Assembly (NCBI GenBank): GCA_037039685.1
Contig: JAWNGF010000012.1
Location: 806,001 to 870,000 of the forward strand
Source of the DNA: Ceratobasidium sp. AG-K
Lineage: Eukaryota > Basidiomycota > Agaricomycetes > Cantharellales > Ceratobasidiaceae
Length of the DNA stretch: 64,000 nucleotides
Direction: 5' to 3'
The notes under the pieces are model-generated. The model was not told the DNA's origin and did no database searches. It saw only the letters and a program-made list of their open reading frames with translations. Position 1 is the stretch's first letter, and every line of letters begins with the position of its first letter. Shown in pieces: positions 11,446 to 22,516 of this stretch. The translations under genes were made by a program, and so were the position numbers.

Positions 11446-13859
11446 ATGGATGAACTGGAAATCATGTCAAGATCAAATGAAAACCAATTTGTTGTGAGCC
11501 TTGCTCACTCCATCAGACTCATCTGCGTTTCGTCCTGTCTCGTGGCTGTGTACGTTACTTTCTGTTTCTCTTTTCCCGCCGCGTTGCCACCTTCTTGTGG
11601 TTATCCTGTTACATTGTGTAACGCGGCTGTGCTTTGTATGAGTCATGTCTGTTCATACAGCATGACTCACATGGACACTCCTGACTGGCTCTCTTGTATG
11701 ACTTGTGTGGCTGTACCTTGTATGACTTGGCCACTTTCTGAATATATATAGAGGACCAACAACCCTGGTAACCCCAGCTTGTTTTGTCTTGTCAAACATC
11801 CCCTTTGAGTGACATTTTGAACCACCCCTACCCTCAAGAGCCTACAGACACTTAAGTGTGTTGCGGTTCAAGAGGTCACTTAGGTCTTAGTGCCGTCCAC
11901 TCTCCATCGCAGCTTGTCTCATAGCCACCAAGAAGAAGCTTACAACACAATTATACCTTGATTTCACTGCTCATCCACTAACTATGGCTCCTGATTCTAA
12001 GTCAGTTAACAAATCAAAAAAATTCTCAGGACAAGCACTCCTTGATTGCGGTGCAACCTCCTGCTTCATCAACCCTTCCCTAGCAAAAGAAGCAAACCTT
12101 CCCCTTTTTCAACACGAAAAACCAAAGACCTTACAAGTTATAGACAGGCAGGAAGTTTTGTCCGGAAAAGTCACCCACTATACCAAATTTAAACTTGTCA
12201 TGGGAACACATTCCAGTGAAATAGAATGTCATGTCACAAACATTGGAAGACATCCTATTGTACTTGGGATGCCATGGCTCAAGAAACATAACCCACAAAT
12301 TAATTGGAAAAATAGGACAATTGCATACACAAGCAAGTTCTGCTCAAAAAACTGCCTAGAAGTCCCATCTACACTCCAGATTGCAGCTGAAACTACATTA
12401 CCAGAGGAATACAAGGAGTTCGCAGATGTATTTGATGAATCCAGATTGGAAGAACTCCCACCTCACAGACCAACCAACATTACACTTGTCCTCCTACCAG
12501 AAGCCAAATTAAAGCATGGCCCTATTTACAAAACATCCCCAGCTGAAGACAAAGAGATGAAGAAAGTACTAGAAACCCTCATCCAAAGGGGACACATTCA
12601 AATTTCCAAGTCTCCTTTGGCATCACCAGTTCTGTTCATCAAAAAACCCCATCCAGAAGATCCAAACAACCCAGAGTTACGCTTTTGCATTGACTATAGA
12701 TATGTGAATTCGCTGTGCAAATTCAATGCGAGCGGAATACCTCTATTGGATCAATGGTTAAGGGCCCTGGAAGGGTTTGTCATTGGTACCACTCTGGACT
12801 TGGCACAGGGATTCCATCAAACCTGAATAGCAGCAGGACACGAGAGGAAAACAGCCTTCAAAACTCAGTATGGCATGTACAAATGGAAAGTCATGCCCTT
12901 TGGTCTCAAAAACGCCCCATCAAGCTTCCAGTCCCTAATGAACTTTATATTCAGAGACATAATGGGGGTTTTTGTACTTGTATACATTGATGATATCTTC
13001 ATTTTTTCCAAATGAGTTGAAGATCATCTGGGACATGTCAAAGAGGTGCTAAAAAGACTAAGGGAACACAAGTTGATTGCAAAACTGAGGAAATGCAAGT
13101 TCCACCAAACCAAACTGGACTGGGTAGGACTAGTCATTTCAAATAAAGGGATCAAAACGGACCAGGAAAAAGTCACGGCAGCTATGAATTGGAAAGCACC
13201 CAAGAACGTCAAACAAGTCCAAGAGTTCCTAGGATTCGTCAATTTCTATCAAAGATTCATCCAAGACTTTGCTGGTAAAGCTAGACCTCTGTACAACCTA
13301 CTCAAAAAGGATCAAAAGTGGCAATGGACAAGCAAAGAACAGAATGCCATGAATGCACTAAAGGAAGCTCTTAAGGTGGCACCTGTAATGATGCAACCCA
13401 ATCAAAATAAGGAGTTTTTCCTCAAAACAGATGTGTCAGGGTTTGCCACAGGAGCAGTTTTATCTCAAAAGGATGAAGAAGGGAAATTACACCCAGTAGC
13501 TTTCCTTTCTAAATCACTAAATCCAGCTGAACAAAACTACAACATTTTCAACAAAGAAATATTGGCAATTATTAGGGCCTTCAAGGAATGGCGGCACTTA
13601 CTTCAAGGCACAGAAAAAGCCATTCAAGTTATAACAGATCACAAGAATCTGGAATACTTCTCCTCATCCAAACAACTGAACCAATGCCAAATCCGTTGCA
13701 TGAACTTCCTGGTGGACTTCAACTTCCAAACCATGTACAGGCCAGGAAACCAGAATAAAAAAGCAGACATTCTCTCAAGGCGATACAACCTAGAACCTTT
13801 GGGGGGGGGTAGAGAACCAAGTTCTCCTCAAACCAGACATTTTTATTTTGGCGATTACC
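11446..13859 (+). pseudogene. Pol of element B, first part (PR, RT, RNase H)
   Basis: Frame -1 to gag. It starts as MDELEIM, is cut by the solo LTR, and continues with protease (LLDCGATSCFINP near 12040), RT (FCIDYRYVN, then VYIDDIFIF near 12985) and RNase H (KTDVSGFATGAVL, ITDHKNLEY near 13640). Stops at 12824 and 13015 replace codons that are CAA in element D (TGA here). The frame also slips at a G-run near 13801. It ends abruptly at the element E insertion (13860). Non-functional. Confidence 0.85.
11490..11947 (+). repeat. Solo LTR, family 1, TSD caatt
   Basis: 458 bp, TGTTGT...ACAACA, with caatt duplicated at 11485-11489 and 11948-11952. Element D holds the exact empty site (aaccaattatacc at about 25247), which proves the insertion borders. 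It interrupts the start of element B pol. Confidence 0.96.
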
Positions 13860-14356
13860 TGTTGCAACCTGCTAATGCCTATGGTTGACAACCGCTAATG
13901 GCCTTTGAGATGTGGAACAATATGTGATAAGTCTTCTAAGACTCTATCACTAAGGTGGACAAACGCTAGTCTTGTCAGTACAAGTCACTAGCTCCTAAGT
14001 CCAAGTGGCTGCGCTGAAGGCTAAATAGCCAAGTGCCTCTGATCACATTACAGGGAGAGTTGACAAGGCAAAGCAAGCTGGGGATAACCATGCTTGCAAG
14101 CCAGTATATATACTCAGAAAACAAGTGAGTCCTAGTAAGTACATGAGTCACAAGTCTGAGTCAAAGTCCAAGTCGTAAAGGGGGCTGCGCAGGCCAGCCA
14201 ATAGAAAACAGCATGAGTCATATGACTCATGGTGACACATCATGCATACACCTTACTAAACAAGGGAGAGGGCTCAACAAAGAGAAAGGGCGCTTAAGGC
14301 GCCAGTACAAGCCACAAGTCCGCAGACAGAGACAGAGGGAGGGATGGGTCACAACA
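13860..14356 (-). repeat. 3' LTR of element E (family 3)
   Basis: 497 bp, TGTTGC...ACAACA in window orientation. On the minus strand it follows a polypurine tract GTGAGGGGGCAA (14368-14357). Same length as its partner at 29558. Confidence 0.9.
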
Positions 14357-14874
14357 TTGCCCCCTCACAAAGGTAAGTGTAGTGGAGCGCACTTGCCTAT
14401 CTGCGGGCGACCCATTCCTTCAGCTCCAACCACCCAACCTGTTCTGCCAGGGCACGCATGTCTGCTTTGAGGGCCTTGTTCATATGGTCCCATTTTTCCT
14501 GGTAGAGGCGGTCGAGCTCCTCTTGGTGCTGTTGTTGGAGGCGCTCAAGTTCTGCTGCCTCCTGTCTGGACCACTGTTCTTGCCTGTGGTTGAGCCGTTT
14601 GTTGAGCTGCTCAATGCTCCAGGACCTACATTGGACAAGGCGGTACGCTTTGAGGACGTTGGCGTTGCAGGGCATCTGGTCAGCCGGGGGGTGTGGCTCC
14701 AACTTTGCGATGGCATTGCTAACGTCAGCAATGAGGGCCTTGATGTTTGCTCAGGCCTTGTCCCATGTGGCCTCCCATTCTTGCTTGACTTGTTCAGCCT
14801 CCTCGTCAGTGATTTGAGGAGGGGTGGGGATGTTGTTCCCGTCTTTGGAACTTGGCGGTGCCAGGGGGCCATGG

Positions 14875-15331
14875 TGTTGTGAGCTAGCTCACTCCATCGG
14901 ACTCGCCTGTTGTCTCGTCCGCCTGTTCCCTTCTCTTTGTGTTTGTGTTCCGTTCCCGTTCGCCGCGTTGCCACCTTCTTGTGGTTGTTATGTTACATTG
15001 TGTAACGCGGCTGTGCTTTGTACGAGTCATGTCTGTTCATACAGCATGACTCACATGGACACTCCCGACTGGTTGACTGCGTTGACTCATGTGGCTGCGC
15101 CTTGTATGACTCGGCCACTTTGTGAATATATATAGAGGACCAACAAGCCTGGAAACCCCAGCTTGTTTTGTCTCGTCAAACATCCCCTTTGAGTGACACT
15201 TTGAACCACCCCTACCCTCAAGAGCCTACAGACACTTAAGTGTGTTGCGGTTCAAGAGGTCACTTAGGTCTCAGTGCCGTCCACTCTCCGTCGCGGCTTG
15301 TCTCATAGCCACTAAGAAGAAGCTTACGACA
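14875..15331 (+). repeat. Solo LTR, family 1, TSD catgg
   Basis: 457 bp, TGTTGT...ACGACA, with catgg at 14870-14874 and 15332-15336. It splits the extra ORF of element E; the reading frame rejoins when the LTR and one duplication are removed. Confidence 0.95.
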
Positions 15332-15881
15332 CATGGACAACTTTGTCCTTGACGTCCTCCATTGGCTGTCCTGCCAAGTTGACATGTCCGCTTCCATCAG
15401 CGCAGTCCGTTGGCCATCCTGACTCATAGTCAGTAGTGCATGGGCGCCACCAGATTCCATCTTTGTCGCGGTGTCTGCTGTTGTCAAGGGCAAGGCAAGG
15501 GTTCCTTTCTTGCTTGAACCACTTGTCTCCTTCCCATTTGAAGCCAGTGTCCCGGTTCCAGGCGTCCGCACTCTTGAGGACGACATCATGGACAGTGAGT
15601 CCAATACAACCACGGCAGTGGTAGTATTTGTTGCGGCCGATGTCAGTGGGATTGGAAGGCCAAGATTCTGGGTGGCTGACCCAGAGGAGGGAGCCAAGGC
15701 GGGGTGTGATGAGGGACTTGCGCTGTTTGTCCCATTTGATGGTTGCCGTTCTCGCAGGGGAATGTACCCCAACTGGACGCCGGGCTCAAGTGCCTCAGCA
15801 AGTGCCTTGGCCTTGTTAAGGGACCAGGGGGCAGTGTCCCGGTTGTTGACGGCAAACTCGCCTGGTCCGGCAAGCTTGATG

Positions 15882-16307
15882 TGTCACGACCTTTTCCTTT
15901 TCTCTCTTCTGTGTTCTGTTTGGCTCGTGTTTGGTCTCGTTCTCCTCGCCTTGGCGCATATAGTCGCCTTTATGTAAGCCATGACCGCGGGACATGCCTG
16001 CCTGGCTAGTCCCAGTTTTCCCTTGGCGCCCATGGACTTATCATGTTCCCTTTGTTCTGTCCTCGCTTCCCTCGGACTCTTGCCTTTTCTCCTTTTGTCT
16101 TCCCTTTGTCGCCTGCTCTCTATTGTACATAGCCACAGTAGTTAGTATATATACCAGCGACACAAGTCTTGCCCCCACAAGACTTGTTCTCTTGTTGTTT
16201 TCCCCTTCTACCATCGCGTGACTCACTTAGGCCTTAGTTGCCGCCCCAACCCCCATCATCATTACCTGTGGAGTCTCGGCCTCCAAGGTTCGGCTAGGGT
16301 TGTGACA
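15882..16307 (+). repeat. Solo LTR, family 4, TSD tgatg
   Basis: 426 bp, TGTCAC...GTGACA, with tgatg at 15877-15881 and 16308-16312. It has a TATATATA box at 16146; 33 nt downstream is AAGACTTGTTCT (16179-16190), the predicted transcript start by analogy with the other families. No internal sequence of this family is in the window. It splits the overlap of pol and the extra ORF of element E. Confidence 0.92.
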
Positions 16308-18929
16308 TGATGGCCTTCCTGTAGGCCCTAACTTGCTTGTAGGCGGGGACCCGGGAGAAGGTGGAGGTGGCGGCGGTGCAAGTGGCAGGCATTGTTGGTT
16401 GAGTAAAAAAGTGTTTCTTGTGGTGGGGGAAGTGTTTTGCAGTGAACTTGTGGAAGTTGGCTGAAAAGCTGGAGTGATAATTTCTGCTGCTTTCCCTCTT
16501 GCCTTTTTGTACTCTGCGGGAGTGAAGTTCGCAGGGAGTGGACCAGTGGGAAAGTCCTTCTGGAATCTTCTCATGACATGAGTCAGTTTGGCAAAGTTCT
16601 CTGCCAGTTCTTCTGTGTCTTCCAGAGGGCTATAGCCTTTCCATCTGATGCAGTATTTCAGCCCATCAGGGTCTTGATACCAATCCACAATTTTCTCGAC
16701 TTCATATTCCTCCTCCCCCTCCTCAGTCAAGGTTGGTGGAGGTCAGGGTTGATTTTGTTGGAAGTCTAGGTCTTCAATGTAGGGGGTCAACATGTTTCCA
16801 TGGAAGACGTTGTGGATTCGCATGGGTTTTGGAAGATCAAGTTGGTAGGCGTGTGAAGAGATTTGTTTCTTCACAACAAAGGGACCTGTTTTCTTGTCAT
16901 CAAGCTTCTTGCTTGGGCATCTTGTGGAAATGTTGGTAGTCAGGAGCCAGACGTTGTCCCCTTCCTTGTATTGTGCCTTTGGGGTCTCTTCCTTTGACTG
17001 ATGGTATTTCATCAGAGCTTTTGTTTCTTCCCACACAGCCTCCATATCCTTTGTCCACTTGTCTCCTTCTGGGGAGCGAGTCACATAGTCCTCAATAGAC
17101 CATTTGGGAGTCATGCTGTAGATGACCTCAAAGGGGGATTTGTTTGTGACTTGCTTCTTGTGATTGTTGTGACAAAACTCCGCGATGGGTAGCCATTTTG
17201 CCCAGTCATCTTGTTTGTAGTTTCCAAAGATGCGTATCCATCCTTCAAGCCACTGGTTCGTTCTTTCCACCAGGCCATCAGTTTCAGGGTGGAAGGCAGT
17301 AGAGAATGTCCCTTGGATTCCTAGCCGCTTGTAGACAGCTTCCAAGAAGTGTGATTTGAAGGTGGCCCCTCTATCCAAAACAGTGGTCTTGGGGAACCCA
17401 TGAAGATGCCATACTTCTTTCACAAAGATATCAGCTAGCTCTTCTGAGTTTGTGGATTCTTTGCAGGGGATGAAGTGTGCCATTCTGGAAAAGCGGTCCA
17501 TCACAACAAGGACACTGTCAAACCCTTGTGATTTTGGTAATTTCACTATGAAATCATATGCAATATTTTCCCAAGGTTTCTCTGGAATGGGCAAGGGTTT
17601 GAGTGGTAGGTGTCCTTTGCTTCCCTTCCCCCTTTGGCATGCTTCGCAACTGTCAACGTACTTGTTGACTTGGGCCTTCATACCTGGCCAGTAGTAGTTT
17701 CTAGAAATGAGTTCTAGAGTTCTGGCTTGTCCTTGGTGACCTGCAATGGGCAAATCATGGTAGAGTTTGAGAAGCTTCAGCTTGATGTCTTTTTCGTCAG
17801 GGACAATGATTCTCCCTTGGTACCAAAGGAGATCTTCATTCATTTCATAGTCCTTGAACTGTTTTTTCACAGAAGGTGGTAGGCCTTCCTTTCCCTTGGT
17901 GCTTTTGATCAGTGTTTCCAGGCTCTCATCCTCTTCCAGGGCTTCTTTGATCTCCGCAATGATGTTGTCGCTCATCAGGGCTGCAAATCCCTTGAAGTTT
18001 TCAGTGGAGATCATCACTTGTTCAGCGGAGGCATTATTGTTGTGATTGCTTCTTCTAGAGAGGATGTCCAGTTTTTCCGACATTTTGCCAGGTCTGTAGT
18101 GGATCTTGAAATTGTAGCTTGCCAGCATGAGAAGCCATCTGTTGTGTTGTTGGTTGAAGGTGCTGGCCTTCTGCCAGTAAGTAAGGTTCTTGTGATCTGT
18201 GTAGATCACTATTGGTTCCTTTGTTCCTTCAAGGTGGATGCGCCAGTGTCATAGTGCTTCTATGATAGCAAGAAGCTCCTTGTCATGTGTGTCGTAGTTC
18301 AGCTCTGCTTCCTTGAAGCTTTTTGAGAGAAACCCTACTGGGTGTAAGTATCCGTCCTTTTGCTGTTGGCTAAGGATAGCCCCCATTGCAACTCCCAAGG
18401 CATCTGTCTCCAGGAAGTATTGTTTTGATTTGTCAAGATGTGCAAGCACTGGCTCTCTTGATATCACATCTTTCAGGGAGTCAAAGGCTTCCTGGTGTTC
18501 AGAGTTCCATTCCCATTTCCTGTCCTTCCTTGTCAATTGAGTCAGGGGTTTGACAATTGATGAGAAGGCCACCACAAATCTTCTATAGAAGTTGCAGAAA
18601 CCAATGAACACCTGTAGTTGTTTCACATTTTTGGGAGTGGGCCATTCTTGGATGGTTTTGATCTTGTCCCTATTCATGGAAATGCCGTTCTTGTCGACAA
18701 CAAATCCAACCCAGTCAGCTCTTTTTCCATAGAAGGTACATTTCTTCAGGTTTCCAAAGAGGTTGTTCTTCCTCAATCTTTTCAAGACTTCCTTGATATC
18801 TATGGTGTGTTGCTTTCTTCCTTGGGAAATAATAAGGATGTCATCAATGTAGATCACAATCTTCACCCCAATCATGTCCCTGAAGATGTGGTCCATCATT
18901 CTTTGGAAGGTAGACGGTGCATTCTTGAG

Positions 18930-19383
18930 TGTCGTGAGCCATGCTCTTGCCATTGGACTTGTCTGCGCCTCTTCCTCACTTGTGCTTATATTTGTGTTTG
19001 TTCTTTGTTTGTCTGCCGCGTTGCCACCTTCTTGTGGTTATGTGTTACACTGTGTAACGCGGCTGTGCTTTGTACGAGTCATGTCTGTTCATACAACATG
19101 ACTCACATGGACACTCCTGACTGGCTGTTATGTATGACTCGTGTGGCTGCGTCTTGTATGACTCAGTCTTTTCTGGAATATATAAGGAGGACCAACAAGC
19201 CTGGTAACCCCAGCTTGTTTTGTCTTGTCAAACATCCCTTTTGAGTGACACTTTGAACCACCCCTACCCTCAAGAGCCTACAGACACTTAAGTGTGTTGC
19301 GGTTCAAGAGGTCACTTAGGTCTTAGTGCCATCCACTCTCCATTGCGGCTTGTCTCATAGCCACTAAGAAGAAGCTTACGACA
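18930..19383 (+). repeat. Solo LTR, family 1, TSD ttgag
   Basis: 454 bp, TGTCGT...ACGACA, with ttgag at 18925-18929 and 19384-19388. Inserted in the RT of element E just before the conserved LKNAPSTFQ motif. Its TATA box is altered (aatatataagg). Confidence 0.95.
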
Positions 19384-20383
19384 TTGAGGCCAAAGGCCAT
19401 CACAGTGTACTCGAAGAGCCCTTCTGAGGTGATGAATGCTGTCTTCCATTTGTCCCCTTCTCTGATTCTGACGTTCCAAAAGCCATTCTTCAGGTCAAGC
19501 AAAGTGATGAAAAGTTCTTCTTTTGAACTTTCTCCAGTTTTCTTGAAAATCTCTAGGAGTTGTTAAAGAAGTGGAATAGGATAATGGTCCGGGATGGTTT
19601 CTTTGTTTGCTCCTCTGTAGTCAACAATGGGTTGTAGGTCGGGGATGGTTTGTCCTTCTTTCAGGGCTTTTTTGACAAAGAAAAGGCTTGCAGCAAGGGG
19701 AGATTTGCTGGGTCTGATACGCCCTGACTGGAGTTCATTCTCAATGTATTCCTTTGTTGCCTCTCTTTCCCTTGGTGAAAGAGGGTAGGCCTTTTTTGGC
19801 TTTGGAAGCCAATTGTTGTCATAGAAATCGATTCTGCAATCCCATTCTCTGTGTTCTGGGAGTTTGTCATACTTTTCCTCATCAAAGATGTCCTTGAATT
19901 CTTCAAGTTCTTCTGGTAGCTCCTGAAGCAGTCCTGCTTTGGCGATAAAGGGATGTTCTGTTTTCCATTTGATAGCAAAGGGGGACCATGATATTTCAGG
20001 GTTGGTCTCCTTCAGCCATGGCATTCCTAGAATCATGGGTTGTGTGCCGGTGTTCATGACATAGAATTTTTGGTGGAAAGTTCTTCCTTCTAGGTCAAAT
20101 TTCAGCTTGCACCTGAACCGGATCTGATCCTTTTGTGTTTTGCCATCAATGGTTTCAATGCTTCTGGGGGTTTGTAGTTTGGTCAAAGGGATATTGTTTT
20201 CCTTGGCAAAGTTCAGGTTGATGAAGTTTCTAGATGAGCCGGAGTCAATGAGAGTTGAGATTTTTTCCGTGATTCCCTCTGCAGTTGTGTATACCATAGG
20301 TGTTTCATTTGTAGCCTTGCAATAGTATACATTTTGTAGAGAGGAAATCGGGGCATCCTCACACACGGTGGAGAGATGCCCAT

Positions 20384-22087
20384 CTAGTTTTCCAACTCAG
20401 AATTGGTGAAAACGTTCTCATTTGCTTTCTTGACTTTGAGTTCAGTGGCTTTTCCTTTCACAGGTTTCTTTCCTTTGTCCTTGTAGGTCCACTCTTTTGT
20501 GCAGTCAGCAAGATTGTGACCTGCCTCCCCACATTTGATGCAGAGGTTGTTTTCCCTTTGGTGTTTCTTTTCTTCCTTTGGGACCAGGTCCTCTTTGATC
20601 TTCTGGGTCCTGGAACCTTCCGCTTGAGTAGGTTGTTTGTTCTTCTTCCTTGTGCTAACCGGATTGGTCAGTTTGTTGATTTCCTCCGCTTGCAGGGCAA
20701 TGTTGATCCATCCTTCAAGATCTTGCTGTTCAGCTCCAGTTCTCTCCCTGAGTTCCTTGCAAACAAGTTCTGTTTTGATGAAGCGGTTCAGTCCCTGTCT
20801 GAATTGTGCTGCTAATGCCGCATCGTTCCAGTCGAGTTCTTGGGAGAGAAGTTGGAAGTCGGAGACATATTCAGCTACGCTCTTGTTTTGGTAAAGCCGT
20901 TGGATTCCTTGTTCAGCTTGAACCTTCTTGCTGGGATTGCTCCATTGTCTGTTGTAGGCTTCTTGGAAAACCTCCCATGAATCTAGCCACAGATGGTCTA
21001 GATTGTTGTTGTATCTGTTCAGCACTGGCTGTGCCCAATTTCCAGCGGGTCCTTCTGCCATGTTCATCAGGACTGCAATAATGCGCCGTTCATCCGTGTC
21101 ATACTGGGTAGGGTTCAACCAGAAGTAGGCCTTCATTCTTGCAAGGAAGGTTTTGGCTGCAGTTCCTCTGGTTCCTTTGAAGGCCTTTGGCATCTTGATG
21201 CGTGGTCCCAAGTTTCCTCCCTGATTTGTTTGGAAGATAAAGGTTCTTCCCTCATCTCTGATTTGATATCCGGACTGTCCTTGTACCTCAAATGAGGGTG
21301 ATCGTTGTCCCTGCGGTGGAAGATGAGGGGGTGGTTCTCTTTGTTGTGGGACCTCAATAAAGGTTTGTCGTGACTCTTCCCTTTGGTGTTCAGATTCTGC
21401 TCAGGCGTCAGCACCTATTTGCTCGAGAAGGTCAAACGTTTCCCTAGTTTGTAGGTGGACTTCCTGCATCCTAGTGGTCTGATCCTGGAATCCATTGGTA
21501 ACTTCCTCATCAATCCTTCCAAGGGTGATGGTCATATTTCTCATTCCTTCTGCCATCCTTCCTAAGGTTTCTTCAATGTGTGTGATACGCTGGGTTTGTC
21601 CTTGCAAGGTTTGGTTCATCAGGAGATCAAAGTTGTTCAACCTATTGTTGATTTGTTCGGAATTTTCAACCAATTGTTTGAAGTCTTCAAGGATTTGCTG
21701 TTGAACGTGATCTACATTCCTCAGCCTTTCATAGAAGGTGTTGACTCCATCTTCCATTCTAGAAGCGATGCGCTCAATCCGCTGCATCATGTTTGTCGTA
21801 TCTTGGGTTTGTAGATCCCATCGTTGCTCCAACCCTTTGATTCTAAGGGCTTGGACTGCGTTCTCTTGTTGATATTGTATCTGAAGGGTGTTGAAGATCC
21901 TTTCCAGGGCTTGGATTGGATTTCCCTCCATATTTTCCATCAGGTGTTCTTGTCTAGGCCCTTTGTCCTGTGAAATTGATTCAACACTTCCCTGTGATTG
22001 GAAGGTTGATGGCACACTCAGAGCACTGTGAGTCCTCAGGATCTCTACCAGTGGTGGCATGGATGCAGGAGTAGCTATCGGTGGTGT
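20384..22087 (-). pseudogene. Gag of element E, 3' part (capsid, zinc knuckle)
   Basis: Continues gag from the far side of element D. A long coiled coil (about 22000-21420: LQIQYQQENAVQALRIKG, QQILEDFKQLVENSEQIN) is followed by an in-frame TGA at about 21412, a Gln/Pro-rich linker, the capsid (MPKAFKGTRGTAAKTFLARM... FQEAYNRQWSNPSKK) and a knuckle CIKCGEAGHNLADC. Stop TAG at 20384-20386; pol is in the -1 frame. No canonical slippery heptamer is visible at this junction. Confidence 0.82.
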
Positions 22088-22502
22088 GTCATGAGCTGAC
22101 TAAGCTCAGACATTTTATTCTGATTTTATATCTTTTTTTTTCCGAACACTTTCCTTTTTTGGTACAAATGTCCTCTGGCACTTAACTTGTATCAGGTGAT
22201 GTATTTGTCTTTTCATTTGATATTGGTGATGCTTCCAGAACTTCCAGAATGTTGAGTCATATCTCTTATCTTGCTTATCATTGGTTGTACTTGGCTTTCC
22301 CACACTGATAGATGATGACGTGGCTTTGATCCCTCATGTATATAAACCCAGAGGTCAAGCTGGTTAACAACAAGGCTTGACCTCCTCTCCACTAGGACTT
22401 GCTCAATCAAATCCTGTTACTATCACTACTCCTTGGGTTCTAAGACTTGTCTAAGTTGAACCCCTTACCCTTTTATATACCTAATTGACCCAAGTCGGGA
22501 CA
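22088..22502 (+). repeat. 5' LTR of element D (family 2)
   Basis: 415 bp with a longer T-run near 22131. TATATAA at 22339-22345; predicted transcript start AAGGCTTGACCT at 22372-22383. Confidence 0.95.
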
Positions 22503-22504
22503 TT

Positions 22505-22516
22505 AGGTCAAGCCTT
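22505..22516 (+). other. Self-priming primer-binding site of element D
   Basis: AGGTCAAGCCTT, 2 nt after the LTR, is an exact complement of 22372-22383, which lies 33 nt after the TATA box start. Confidence 0.8.

Larger units (their letters stand above)
14397..16392 (-). pseudogene. Extra ORF of element E in the env position, unrecognised
   Basis: Starts with ATG at 16392 (MPATCTAATSTFSR), in a different frame but overlapping the 3' end of pol, and stops at TAG 14397. Without the two solo LTRs that split it (15882-16307 and 14875-15331) it is about 1.1 kb, near 365 codons. The order is a basic N-terminus (YKQVRAYRKAIKLAGPGEF), a middle part with NKYYHCRGCIGLTVHDVV and a Trp-rich segment (GIWWRPCTTDYESGWPTD), and a C-terminal coiled coil (RQEAAELERLQQQHQEELDR). 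One frameshift near 15750 and one in-frame TGA near 14750 are present. No signal peptide or membrane segment seen, so it does not look like an envelope. Family unknown. Confidence 0.55.
15643..20387 (-). pseudogene. Pol of element E (PR-RT-RH-IN-chromodomain)
   Basis: Frame -1 to gag. Protease active-site region LIDSGSSRNFIN near 20255. The RT has IVDYRGANKETIPDHYPIP near 19590, is split by a solo LTR at 18930-19383, and then has IVIYIDDILII near 18855. RNase H shows MIYTDHKNLTYW at 18209. Integrase has HDLPIAGHQGQARTLELISR with CEAC, VVMDRFSRMAHFIPC, VLDRGATFKSHF and VERTNQ. The chromodomain (EYEVEKIVDWYQ...YCIRWKGYSPLEDTEE) is at 16560-16710. The pol frame ends at 15643 after a Pro-rich tail once the family 4 LTR is removed. 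Stops at 19563 and 16740 and a break at 18250 make it defective. Confidence 0.86.

Noticed and set aside
14382..14882. 166-aa plus-strand ORF
   Set aside because: Antisense shadow of the coiled-coil part of the extra ORF of element E; it runs into the solo LTR at 14875.
15471..15977. 168-aa plus-strand ORF
   Set aside because: Antisense of the element E extra ORF and crosses the border of the family 4 LTR.
14397..16392. Extra ORF of element E as a retroviral-type envelope
   Set aside because: No signal peptide, no membrane span and no fusion-peptide-like segment; kept as unknown ORF only.
20384..20400. Slippery heptamer at the element E gag-pol junction
   Set aside because: The local bases (TTG GAA AAC) do not fit X XXY YYZ; the junction is -1 but the site is unclear.
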